NCBI GenBank assembly: GCA_944320605.1
Contig: CALUIE010000001.1
Location: forward strand, 88,191-129,459
DNA: 41,269 nt
DNA from: an uncultured Phocaeicola sp.
Lineage (GTDB): Bacteria > Bacteroidota > Bacteroidia > Bacteroidales > Bacteroidaceae
Direction of reading: 5' to 3'
Both the position numbers and the translations under genes were made by a program. Below are positions 1 through 6,971 of this stretch, in pieces; within the stretch, counting starts at the first letter, position 1, and every line of letters starts with the position of its first letter. The notes beneath the pieces are model-generated. The model was not told the DNA's origin and searched no databases. It saw only the letters and a program-made list of their open reading frames with translations.

Positions 1-155
1 ACACTTTAAACAAGAAAGGAGAAATGTGGGTGTTCGGAAAGGATATAAAAGGTAAGGATGTATATATAAAAATATCAATGGGAATCAGTAATTCAAGTGC
101 TATCTGTATTTCATTCCATATAGCTGAACGAAAAATCCAATATAAATTCAAATAA
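1..155 (+). CDS. C-terminal fragment of an MqsR-like type II toxin (cut by window edge)
   Basis: An open frame enters from the left edge (codons in phase with position 3) and stops at TAA 153-155, giving about 51 residues. The visible tail reads GEMWVFGKDIKGKDVYIK, followed by CISFHIAE near the end. I recognise this pattern as the C-terminus of MqsR-family RNase toxins found in Bacteroidales beside HTH/Panacea antitoxins. The stop lies 2 nt before the ATG of the antitoxin-like gene at 158, so the two are almost certainly one transcriptional unit in toxin-first order. The N-terminal half and any catalytic residues lie outside the window, so whether the toxin is intact cannot be judged. Identity rests on remembered family pattern and on the neighbour. 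Confidence 0.7.
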   Translation, partial: TLNKKGEMWVFGKDIKGKDVYIKISMGISNSSAICISFHIAERKIQYKFK

Positions 156-157
156 TT

Positions 158-1144
158 ATGAAAAGTCCATTTACAGGAGGTGAAGCTGTTCTACTTACAG
201 AAACCAGAAAAGCTGTTTTTCGTAAAGAAGAATACGAATACACATATATATGCTATAAATGTGTGGATACTGAAGAGACATTTACTACCACACAGATGGA
301 TGCTGTAAATATAGCCCAAATATACAATGGTTACCGCAACAGACATGGAATACCATTCCCTGACGAAATCAAGGATATAAGAAACAGGTATGAATTGTCA
401 GCGTCGAAAATGTCTAAAATATTGGGATTCGGAGATAATCAGTACCGTTTATATGAAAACGGGGAAATGCCAAGTTTGGCAAACGGACGGGTTTTAAAGG
501 CTATTCAGTCTCCAGGGACTTTTGAGACATTTGTAGATGCGGCAAAAGATTCTTTGACAGACGAGGAATATGTTAAAATTAAAAAGCGTCTGAATGAATA
601 CGAGGACAGGGCTTTTATGGACGGACTGATTTGCAATTTGATTTATGGAGATAGTGGACGTAGCAAATACAATGGTTATGCCATGCTATCGATAAGTAAA
701 TTGAAAAATATAATATTGTTTTTCATAGAGAAATTTAACGGGGTTTTTGTAACTCAAATGAATAAATTGCTTTTCTATACAGACTTTTTGTCGTATAGAG
801 AAAACGGACAGGCTATGACAGGACTGGCATTCAAAGCTATACAATATGGTCCGGTGCCGGACAGATGGGATAAAGTGTATGCTTTTCTGGATGATATACA
901 CCAAATAGAAGTTGAAATAAAAAACGGTATTATAGGTAATAAACTTGTATCGGACATCTCATGTGATTTATCAAGTTTCACAAAAGAACAAATGGAGATA
1001 TTACAGAAAGTTTATTCCACATTCAAGAATGATAATTCTACATCAATATCACAGAAAAGTCATGATGAATTGGCATGGATGGAAAATAATGAACTGCATT
1101 CATACATAGATTTTAAGTATGCTTTTTATTTGAAGAATATTTGA
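158..1144 (+). CDS. MqsA-like HTH antitoxin with C-terminal Panacea (SocA/DUF4065) domain
   Basis: The protein has 328 residues and is the likely antitoxin and autorepressor of the toxin ending at 155. Three parts are visible. Residues 1-45 resemble an MqsA/YgiT-type zinc finger, but the first Cys pair is absent (the start reads MKSPFTGG) and only the second pair, CYKC, remains. Residues about 65-125 form an Xre/MqsA-type helix-turn-helix (IRNRYELSASKMSKILGFG, then YENGEMPS). Residues about 175-290 match the Panacea/SocA domain (QMNKLLFYTDFL, then FKAIQYGPVPDRWD). In this family the HTH binds the operon operator and the Panacea domain neutralises the toxin, though here that is inference. The start is ATG 158, just after the toxin stop. 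The gene is AT-rich compared with the next gene, which suits an accessory module. Confidence 0.8.
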   Translation: MKSPFTGGEAVLLTETRKAVFRKEEYEYTYICYKCVDTEETFTTTQMDAVNIAQIYNGYRNRHGIPFPDEIKDIRNRYELSASKMSKILGFGDNQYRLYENGEMPSLANGRVLKAIQSPGTFETFVDAAKDSLTDEEYVKIKKRLNEYEDRAFMDGLICNLIYGDSGRSKYNGYAMLSISKLKNIILFFIEKFNGVFVTQMNKLLFYTDFLSYRENGQAMTGLAFKAIQYGPVPDRWDKVYAFLDDIHQIEVEIKNGIIGNKLVSDISCDLSSFTKEQMEILQKVYSTFKNDNSTSISQKSHDELAWMENNELHSYIDFKYAFYLKNI

Positions 1145-1179
1145 TAACCATAAGGGAATGGATTAGAAAAAAGGAATAT

Positions 1180-2652
1180 ATGAACTTGAGATATATCATA
1201 ATGGCTGCCATGACTTGTATGGCAGGTATGGCAGGAGCCGCCGAAACGGGCAGGGACTCGCTGGCGGTAGAGATTGAGATGAGCGGAACAGTGTCGAACG
1301 GCAAGTATGCTCCGGTATGGCTGACTGCAAACCGCTTCGGAATGACGGGAAACGGAAGCAAAAGCGGATATCTGAGCGCAGGACTTGGATATACAAAGAA
1401 TCTGAGACGAAATTGGAAGATAGAGGCCGGTGTGGAGCTTGCAGCAGGACTGAACACTACATCGGACGTATGGATTCAGCAGGCGTACTGGGACATAGCG
1501 TGGAGGTGCCTGAACCTGAGTATAGGCGGAAAGGAAAGGACCGGTTGGCCGCTTGAAAAGGACGAGGAGCTGACAAGCGGATGGATGGTGGAAGGTACAA
1601 ACTACAGACCTACGCCGCAGGTGAGAGGTGAGATAAAGGAGTATTGGAGTGTGCCGGGTACGAGGAAATGGCTGGCACTGAAAGGGCACGTGGCATACGG
1701 ATATTTCGGTGACGGAAAGTGGCAGGAGGACTTCGTGGCTCCGGGACAGGTGTTCACAAGGGATGTACTGTATCATAGCAAGGCTCTGATGTTGAGACTG
1801 GGAAACAAGGAGAAACTGCCGGTGGAATTTGAATTCGGACTGATGACGGCGGCACAGTTCGGTGGGGACATGATGAAGAAGAATGCGGACGGAACAGTGA
1901 CATTGGTACAGGACATGCCGGACGGGCTGAAGGATTACTGGAAGATTTTCATACCGGGAAGGGACAGCAGACTGGCTAACGTGCAGGGGAATCATTGCGG
2001 AAGCTGGAACTTCGGTCTTAACCTTTTCTTTGGCGAATGGAAATTGAGGGGGTATCTGGAACATTATTTCGAGGACCACTCGCAGATGTTCTGGGAGTAC
2101 GGCAGATGGAAGGACGGACATATAGGCGTGGAACTGGATTTCCCGAAAAACAGATGGATTGAGACTGTGGTATGGGAAGGTCTGAATACCACGGACCAGA
2201 CGGGACCGATATTGTACGACGACGTGTTTTCGTTCACAGATCTGCAAATGAGCGGTGGAGATAATTACTATACAAACGGGCAGTATTTAGGCTGGCAGAG
2301 TTTCGGGGCTTCGCTTGGGCATCCGCTGTTGTTCGGACCGGAATATAACTCTGACGGAACGAACAGAATCAGAGGGTCGAGGGTGAAAGCGCAGCATATA
2401 GGACTGAAAGGTTCTCCTGCGAAAGACTGGAAATGGAGGCTTATGATGACTTTCTCGCGTAACTGGGGTTCATACGGAGAGCCTTTTGATGCTGTGAAAC
2501 ATCAGTTCTGCAGCATGGCGGAGGTGAACTACTCTCCCACTCGTCTGAAATTCTGGGACTTTAAATTAGCTGTTGCCATGGACCGTGGACAGTATCCGGG
2601 AAACTCCACCGGGGCGATGATGACGGTGAGGTACAGATGGGAGAAAAAATAG
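1180..2652 (+). CDS. Capsule assembly Wzi family outer-membrane protein
   Basis: The protein has 490 residues starting at ATG 1180; the frame is open from TTG 1141, but only the later start gives a clean signal peptide (MNLRYIIMAAMTCMAGMAGA, cleavage before AETG). The remainder is rich in alternating aromatic and polar strands, and its length is close to the usual size of Wzi. Recognisable pieces are YAPVWLTANRFG, WIQQAYWDIAW and KERTGWP near the N-terminus and a C-terminal strand ending MMTVRYRWEKK. Wzi is an outer-membrane beta-barrel lectin that anchors capsular polysaccharide. The gene lies 35 nt after the antitoxin gene and is distinctly more GC-rich than it. Its last 96 bp are repeated at 4152-4247, beyond the next gene. 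Confidence 0.8.
   Translation: MNLRYIIMAAMTCMAGMAGAAETGRDSLAVEIEMSGTVSNGKYAPVWLTANRFGMTGNGSKSGYLSAGLGYTKNLRRNWKIEAGVELAAGLNTTSDVWIQQAYWDIAWRCLNLSIGGKERTGWPLEKDEELTSGWMVEGTNYRPTPQVRGEIKEYWSVPGTRKWLALKGHVAYGYFGDGKWQEDFVAPGQVFTRDVLYHSKALMLRLGNKEKLPVEFEFGLMTAAQFGGDMMKKNADGTVTLVQDMPDGLKDYWKIFIPGRDSRLANVQGNHCGSWNFGLNLFFGEWKLRGYLEHYFEDHSQMFWEYGRWKDGHIGVELDFPKNRWIETVVWEGLNTTDQTGPILYDDVFSFTDLQMSGGDNYYTNGQYLGWQSFGASLGHPLLFGPEYNSDGTNRIRGSRVKAQHIGLKGSPAKDWKWRLMMTFSRNWGSYGEPFDAVKHQFCSMAEVNYSPTRLKFWDFKLAVAMDRGQYPGNSTGAMMTVRYRWEKK
2557..2652 (+). repeat. Left copy of a 96-bp direct repeat (wzi 3' end)
   Basis: This segment is the last 31 codons plus stop of the Wzi gene, beginning GACTTTAAATTAGC. It aligns without gaps to 4152-4247 with four mismatches in 96 bp, two of which change amino acids. 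This copy is continuous with the full-length wzi reading frame. Homology ends exactly at the stop codon: 2653 onward differs from 4248 onward. Confidence 0.95.
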
Positions 2653-2743
2653 GGAAAATGTGAAAAAATAAGCCATAAAATGGCGGATTTTGTGAAAAAT
2701 GGATATAAAATGAGTACGGAAAATGTGAAATAAGGTGTTTTCT

Positions 2744-2775
2744 TTTGACTCCACGCTCGATTTTTTATATCTTCG
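2744..2775 (+). promoter_or_regulatory. Bacteroidetes-type promoter for the DUF4143 ATPase gene
   Basis: TTTG at 2744-2747 is followed, after 20 nt, by TATCTTCG at 2768-2775, one mismatch from the TAnnTTTG consensus. It lies 24 nt before ATG 2800. It shows the ATPase has its own promoter inside the unit bounded by the 96-bp repeats. Confidence 0.65.
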
Positions 2776-2799
2776 CAAGCAGGATAAAACATTTGTAGT

Positions 2800-4164
2800 A
2801 TGGATAAATTGCTGAAAAGGAAGGTTGACTCGTTTTTAATGGCATGGAAAAATAATCCTGACAGGAAACCTCTTATCATCAAAGGGGCAAGACAAATAGG
2901 AAAGACACGTTCCGTAGAGTGGTTTGCGCAACAAAATTATGCAAATGTGATACTGATAAACTTTGTGGAACAGAAAAAATACCGTGATATTTTCAACGAC
3001 GGGTTTGAAGTGGATGCCATACTCAAGAATATTTCACTGCTTAATCCTGAAGCCAAGTTTATTCCCGGAGAAACCATATTCTTTTTTGACGAGATTCAGG
3101 CATGTCCCAATTGTGCTACCTCACTGAAGTTTTTCAAAATAGACGGACGGTTTGATGTTATCTGCTCGGGTTCACTGATGGGAATAAATTATAAGGAGAT
3201 AGAATCCAACAGTGTAGGTTATAAAGATGATTATGAAATGCACTCCATGGATTTCGAGGAGTTTCTTTGGGCAAAGGGGTATCAGGACGATTTCGTAGAG
3301 GAGCTATACGGGCACATGATTAACGGCAAACCGTTTTCCGACCTGCAAATGGATGTTCTTATGAATCTGTTCCGTGACTATGTCATTATAGGAGGAATGC
3401 CTGAAGTAGTGGATACATATATCAGGAACAAAAATTTCAGTGGCACATTAGGGATTCAGAAACAATTGCTCAGGGAGTATGAGGAAGACATAACCAAATA
3501 TGTGGAGGGATTGGACAAGGCTAAGGTAAAGGCTGTTTACAATCACATTTCTACATTCCTGGCAAAGGAAAACAAACGTTTCCAGATAACCAAGATCGGC
3601 AAGAACGCGCGTAACAGGGATTATATCGGGTGCGTGGAGTGGCTGGCGGACGCCGGGATGGTAAATATATGCTATTGCATGAATCAGCCGGAACTTCCGC
3701 TGAAAGGTAATTACGACCCTAAACTGTATAAGATTTATTTCAGGGATACGGGCCTTCTTATCGCATCGCTCGACGAAGAGGCACAGGAGGATTTGAGGGC
3801 AAACAGAAATCTCGGTACTTATAAGGGGGCGATATATGAGAATATTGTTGGAGACATGCTTGTGAAACAGGGTTACAGCCTTTTCTATTACAACAGCGAC
3901 AAACCGGCTCTTGAGATGGATTTCTTTGTAAGGGACGCGGATTCGCTTGTTCCTGTAGAGGTTAAGGTCAATGACGGGGCTACAGCATCGCTGAACAATC
4001 TTTTAAAGAGTGACAAGTATCCTGATGTGAAATATGGCATCAAATTAGGATACAGGAATATAGGATATAACGGCAAGTTTTATACTTTCCCCTACTTCCT
4101 CACTTTTCTGCTGAAAAGGTTTCTTTCAGACAAAAACAGGAGTTGTACGGTGACTTTAAATTAG
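2800..4164 (+). CDS. Solitary AAA ATPase with DUF4143 C-terminal domain
   Basis: The protein has 454 residues. The Walker A motif GARQIGKT is at residues 29-36, and Walker B is FFFDEIQACP near residue 95, followed by the sensor-like stretch VICSGSLMG. The C-terminal half carries the DUF4143 restriction-endonuclease-like fold, with EMDFFV and PVEVKVN near residues 370-390. This AAA_14/DUF4143 family is abundant in gut Bacteroidales; its biological role is not established. The final residues V-T-L-N and the TAG stop (4162-4164) are read from DNA belonging to the right-hand copy of the wzi 3'-end repeat. The natural C-terminus has therefore probably been altered at the junction. The gene is single, with its own promoter, and has no visible partner. 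Confidence 0.85.
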   Translation: MDKLLKRKVDSFLMAWKNNPDRKPLIIKGARQIGKTRSVEWFAQQNYANVILINFVEQKKYRDIFNDGFEVDAILKNISLLNPEAKFIPGETIFFFDEIQACPNCATSLKFFKIDGRFDVICSGSLMGINYKEIESNSVGYKDDYEMHSMDFEEFLWAKGYQDDFVEELYGHMINGKPFSDLQMDVLMNLFRDYVIIGGMPEVVDTYIRNKNFSGTLGIQKQLLREYEEDITKYVEGLDKAKVKAVYNHISTFLAKENKRFQITKIGKNARNRDYIGCVEWLADAGMVNICYCMNQPELPLKGNYDPKLYKIYFRDTGLLIASLDEEAQEDLRANRNLGTYKGAIYENIVGDMLVKQGYSLFYYNSDKPALEMDFFVRDADSLVPVEVKVNDGATASLNNLLKSDKYPDVKYGIKLGYRNIGYNGKFYTFPYFLTFLLKRFLSDKNRSCTVTLN

Positions 4165-4247
4165 CTTTTGTCATGGACCGCGGACAGTATCCGGGAAACT
4201 CCACCGGGGCGATGATGACGGTGAGGTACAGATGGGAGAAGAAATAG
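4152..4247 (+). repeat. Right copy of the 96-bp direct repeat (orphan wzi 3' end)
   Basis: This is a second copy of the last 31 codons and stop of wzi. It is detached from any wzi body and begins in the last codons of the ATPase gene. The wzi reading frame stays open through the copy (DFKLAFVMDRG, ending WEKK and TAG 4245-4247). Relative to 2557-2652 it differs at four positions, giving V to F and A to V plus two silent changes. It is either the ancestral 3' end displaced by an insertion or a remnant of a second wzi gene. Confidence 0.95.
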
Positions 4248-4282
4248 TAATCCGCAGAGTTCCATAATTGAAAGTAAAATAT

Positions 4283-4290
4283 TATCTTTG
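4283..4290 (+). promoter_or_regulatory. -7 promoter box upstream of the Rpn-like gene
   Basis: TATCTTTG matches the Bacteroidetes TAnnTTTG consensus exactly and lies 29 nt before ATG 4320. No clear TTTG was found at the expected -33 distance, so the promoter call rests on the -7 box alone. Confidence 0.5.
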
Positions 4291-4319
4291 GGAAATGAAA
4301 CTTTAAACGTGTATCGGAT

Positions 4320-5345
4320 ATGGATAATAGTAATTTGAGTTACGGACATTTTGTGAACCCCTTCACGGATCTGGGTTTCAAGATTATTTTCGGACAGCCC
4401 GCAAGCAAGGAGCTTCTTATCACTCTTCTTAATGAGCTGTTGGCAGGCGAGCATCATATAGAAAACCTGACTTTCTTGGACAAGGAGAACCATTCCGACA
4501 GTATTGATGACGCAGGTATCATATATGACCTTTATTGCCTGACTTCCACGGGCGAATATATCATAGTGGAGATGCAGAACAGATTCCACAGCAATTTCCT
4601 GGACAGGACGCTGTTCTATATGTGCAGGGCCATAGGCAGACAGGTGGATAATGTCCGGGAGAAAAGGAAGAAAGAGCATGAGCTTAATCCGAAGAAGGAC
4701 TTTACCGAAGAATGCCCCGACGGTGACGGCGGACTCTTTCTGGGCGAGCCGAACGCCGACAGCTATGGGGCAAAATACAGGCTCTCGACCGTTTATGGAA
4801 TTTTCCTGATGAATTTCAAAGAACCGGGACTTGAGGAGAAGTTCCGTACAGACACGGTGATAGCCGACCGTGACAGCGGGAAGGTTGTGAATGCACACTT
4901 CCGGCAGATTTATCTCCAGTTTCCTTATTTTACAAAAGAACTCGGGGAATGTGAAACTCTATATGACAAACTTATTTATACACTGAAAAATATGCAACAC
5001 TGGAACAGAATGCCCGATGCTCTGAAGGAGCAGGTTTTTAATCGCTTGGAAGAACTTGCCGCAGTAGCTAATCTTTCACTTGAGGACCGCATAGCGTACG
5101 ACAAGGCTTTGGACCGTTACAGGGTGAGCCGCATAGTGGAAGAGGATGCCCGTGAGGAAGGATGGAAAAAAGGACTGGAAGAAGGACGTGCCAAAGGACT
5201 GGAAGAAGGACGGGCAGAAGGACGGGCAGAAGGACTGGAAGAAGGACAAAAGAAGATTGCCCGCAATATGAAAAGATTAGGTATGCCGGTAGAGCAGATA
5301 GCTCTGGCTACGGGACTGACTGAACAGGAAATATTGGATTTATAA
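4320..5345 (+). CDS. Rpn family recombination-promoting nuclease / PD-(D/E)XK transposase-like protein
   Basis: The protein has 341 residues. The N-terminal third has the family signature FVNPFTDLGFKIIFGQ, and the nuclease core follows at about residues 60-95. There GIIYDLYC carries the Asp and YIIVEMQNRF carries the E-x-Q variant of the PD-(D/E)XK site. Rpn (YhgA-like) proteins are DNA endonucleases that stimulate RecA-independent recombination. In Bacteroidales they occur as many dispersed copies and some have been linked to phage defence. The C-terminus has a Gly/Glu-rich repeat (units of GLEEGRA, residues about 280-310), then a short helix-turn-helix-like tail ending GLTEQEILDL. The gene sits alone between the orphan wzi tail and a strong terminator. 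Confidence 0.85.
   Translation: MDNSNLSYGHFVNPFTDLGFKIIFGQPASKELLITLLNELLAGEHHIENLTFLDKENHSDSIDDAGIIYDLYCLTSTGEYIIVEMQNRFHSNFLDRTLFYMCRAIGRQVDNVREKRKKEHELNPKKDFTEECPDGDGGLFLGEPNADSYGAKYRLSTVYGIFLMNFKEPGLEEKFRTDTVIADRDSGKVVNAHFRQIYLQFPYFTKELGECETLYDKLIYTLKNMQHWNRMPDALKEQVFNRLEELAAVANLSLEDRIAYDKALDRYRVSRIVEEDAREEGWKKGLEEGRAKGLEEGRAEGRAEGLEEGQKKIARNMKRLGMPVEQIALATGLTEQEILDL
5169..5249 (+). repeat. In-frame tandem repeat encoding GLEEGRA units
   Basis: A 24-bp unit (AAAGGACTGGAAGAAGGACG plus four bases) occurs at 5169-5192 and 5193-5216, followed by a 12-bp half unit and a further near-copy to 5249. All units keep the reading frame. This is a typical site of length variation by slippage in Rpn-family C-termini. 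Confidence 0.85.
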
Positions 5346-5368
5346 GAAAGAAACAGTAATCTATATTA

Positions 5369-5399
5369 ATGCGTTCCGGTTTCGGGGGCGCATTTTTTG
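5369..5399 (+). terminator. Rho-independent terminator after the Rpn-like gene
   Basis: ATGCGTTCC pairs with GGGGCGCAT (9 bp with two G-U pairs, short loop) and is followed by a run of T. It starts 23 nt after the stop codon at 5345. Confidence 0.75.
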
Positions 5400-5536
5400 T
5401 ATATTCATATAATTAATATTCCATGAATTTGTATAACAATAAATGGATTAATTAAAAAGTTTAAATACCCCCCCCTATTCGTAAATTTTATTATTAAAAA
5501 GTATTAACAAAGTGAAGAAGCTATTGTTCATAATTG

Positions 5537-5544
5537 TATATTCG
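5537..5544 (+). promoter_or_regulatory. Possible -7 box upstream of the small peptide/fimbrillin pair
   Basis: TATATTCG differs from TAnnTTTG at one position and lies 41 nt before the ATG at 5586. The stretch 5400-5536 holds no gene; it is AT-rich and includes an eight-C run near 5469. No convincing -33 box was seen. Confidence 0.35.
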
Positions 5545-5585
5545 CAGCAGAAGAAAGAAAAATAAACCTAAAAACACAATTAATT

Positions 5586-5765
5586 ATGAACAAATCTAAT
5601 TCAATCATGGAAAAAATTCAGGAGTATCAGACTCCAAGAACTATTGTCGTGGAATTGCAGAATGAAGGTGCTATATTGAGCGCGAGTTTGGATGATACAA
5701 TTGAAAGCGGTGGTACAATAGGTTCAACTAATAAGAGTATAGGTCTAAATTGGGGTGAAGAATAA
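5586..5765 (+). CDS. Small 59-residue protein encoded upstream of a fimbrillin
   Basis: An ATG-to-TAA frame of 59 residues begins MNKSNSIMEKIQEYQTPRTI. It continues with VVELQNEGAILSAS and ends in an acidic LNWGEE. It has no signal peptide or membrane segment. Short Bacteroidales proteins with this layout (Pro-Arg/Glu-Ile-Val-Val-Glu, then a Gly-Ala/Val-Leu-Ser/Cys-Ala-Ser core, then a Gly/Ser-rich tail with a terminal Trp) are often encoded directly before fimbrillin-like lipoproteins, as here with a 34-nt gap. Their function is unknown to me. Position, codon-like composition and pattern support it as a real gene. Confidence 0.65.
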   Translation: MNKSNSIMEKIQEYQTPRTIVVELQNEGAILSASLDDTIESGGTIGSTNKSIGLNWGEE

Positions 5766-5799
5766 TCTTTAATTATTAATCTTTAATCTATTTGAAACA

Positions 5800-6780
5800 A
5801 TGAAGTACAATTTTAAAAGTGTTGCACTTTTTGCAACAGCTATATTAACTATAGGTGCATTTTCTGCTTGCTCTAACGAAATAGAAAATATCGACGAACC
5901 GCAGAAGGAAACAAAAACAATTACATTTACTGCCACTTTGGGCGAAGATGATCCTTTGTCAAGAACTTCACATCAAGAAGAGACTGCAGATAACGGAATA
6001 AAATTAAAAGTAGGATGGGAAAGTGGAGATGTATTGTATATTGGTTTAGCAAAAACAAATACTGGTACTAGTTACATCACATTAAATAATGATGCTTCTG
6101 GATATAAGACAGCAACAATATCTAATATACGTAATAATGGGAAAACTGCTGATTTTACACTGAAAAATGTAGATACTGATTGGGAAACATTTATATCCGA
6201 AAATGGAGGATATGTCAATATTATATATGGAAAAGCAGCAAACGTGAGAATCATGGTTAATAAGAATGATGTTCAGACAATGCTATATAATCATGATTAT
6301 AAGAATGAAGATGCTGGCTATTTGAAAGATTATGATTTTATGCACGCAAGAGCTGTATATAATCCAACAACAGGTTTGTCGAATTTTTCATTAACTCATT
6401 ATACGTCTTTTATAAAATATAAATTATATGATATTCCAACAAATGAAACAATCACATATTTTAAAGTTAGTACAAATAACGTAGACTGGAAGTATTTTGC
6501 TAGAAATGTAGATGTTAAAAATGATGGAAAATTGGAGTCAAGCACATATTATGATTTCCTTTATCATAAACAGGATGGTGTAAATATAACGGCAGATGGA
6601 AATAATATTTTCAATATCTATTATAGCATGGCTCCAACTGACCTAATAGCAGATCAGTCTGTTACTATTACAGCCATAACCGCAAATGGTACTTATACAG
6701 GTGTTTTGGAAGGAATGCCTAAAATTGAAGCCGGAAAAGTTTATGTAACAACTCCTATAAAAATGACAAAACAACAATAA
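5800..6780 (+). CDS. Fimbrillin family lipoprotein
   Basis: The protein has 326 residues. A lipoprotein signal peptide ends at Cys24 (lipobox FSAC). The mature start is acidic and followed by KTITFTATLGED, then SRTS, then LKVGWESGDVLYIG. This is the characteristic N-terminal strand pattern of the FimA/Mfa1-like fimbrillin fold of Bacteroidales. The protein probably reaches the outer membrane as a lipoprotein and is processed or assembled into a pilus or remains as a surface lipoprotein; no partner tip or anchor genes are present. The region 5400-6780 is markedly AT-rich compared with flanking core genes, which suggests horizontal acquisition. A terminator follows directly. Confidence 0.8.
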   Translation: MKYNFKSVALFATAILTIGAFSACSNEIENIDEPQKETKTITFTATLGEDDPLSRTSHQEETADNGIKLKVGWESGDVLYIGLAKTNTGTSYITLNNDASGYKTATISNIRNNGKTADFTLKNVDTDWETFISENGGYVNIIYGKAANVRIMVNKNDVQTMLYNHDYKNEDAGYLKDYDFMHARAVYNPTTGLSNFSLTHYTSFIKYKLYDIPTNETITYFKVSTNNVDWKYFARNVDVKNDGKLESSTYYDFLYHKQDGVNITADGNNIFNIYYSMAPTDLIADQSVTITAITANGTYTGVLEGMPKIEAGKVYVTTPIKMTKQQ

Positions 6781-6800
6781 CATTTAAAGAACCAAATATC

Positions 6801-6843
6801 AAGCGTATCCTGAAAGGAAGATTCCTTACGGGATACGCTTTTT
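6801..6843 (+). terminator. Rho-independent terminator after the fimbrillin gene
   Basis: AAGCGTATCC at 6801-6810 pairs perfectly with GGATACGCTT at 6831-6840. The 20-nt interior includes a secondary AAGGAA/TTCCTT pairing, and a short T run follows. Confidence 0.85.
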
Positions 6844-6884
6844 AATTGTCGTAAAATGAAGATGAACCTATCTTGAAGCAGGCA

Positions 6885-6939
6885 AGAAAAAAGTTTATAC
6901 ACAGACTTGTCTATGACGGAATAATTTGCTAATATTGCA
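6885..6939 (+). repeat. Promoter-containing repeat, copy 1 (upstream of the ABC-type ATPase)
   Basis: The segment shares AGTTTA, then AGACTTGTCT, 15 unrelated bases, and GCTAATATTGCA with 8667-8721 upstream of fkp, with identical spacing between the last two blocks. The match extends well beyond promoter consensus, so it looks like a duplicated regulatory region. Confidence 0.75.
6906..6937 (+). promoter_or_regulatory. Promoter with dyad operator for the ABC-type ATPase cassette
   Basis: CTTG at 6906-6909 and TAATATTG at 6930-6937, 20 nt apart, each differ by one base from the TTTG/TAnnTTTG consensus. The -33 box lies inside AGACTTGTCT (6903-6912), a dyad AGAC/GTCT that could be an operator. 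ATG 6972 lies 34 nt downstream. Confidence 0.6.
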
Positions 6940-6971
6940 TTACAGACTTAAAAAGATAACAAATACATTTC

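Noticed and set aside
1126-2247. A 373-codon open frame on the minus strand opposite wzi
   Set aside because: It is antisense to a clear Wzi reading frame, and its translation is rich in Ser, Cys, His, Pro and Arg without recognisable domains; it is a shadow of biased codon use in wzi.
2653-2734. Repeated GGAAAATGTGAAA words upstream of the ATPase promoter (2653-2672 and 2718-2734)
   Set aside because: Only two short A-rich copies with different surroundings; they may be chance, and I could not link them to a regulator or to the 96-bp repeat ends.
4161-4898. A 245-codon minus-strand frame spanning the orphan wzi tail and the Rpn-like gene
   Set aside because: It is opposite a recognised Rpn-family gene, contains no family motif, and runs through the promoter of that gene.
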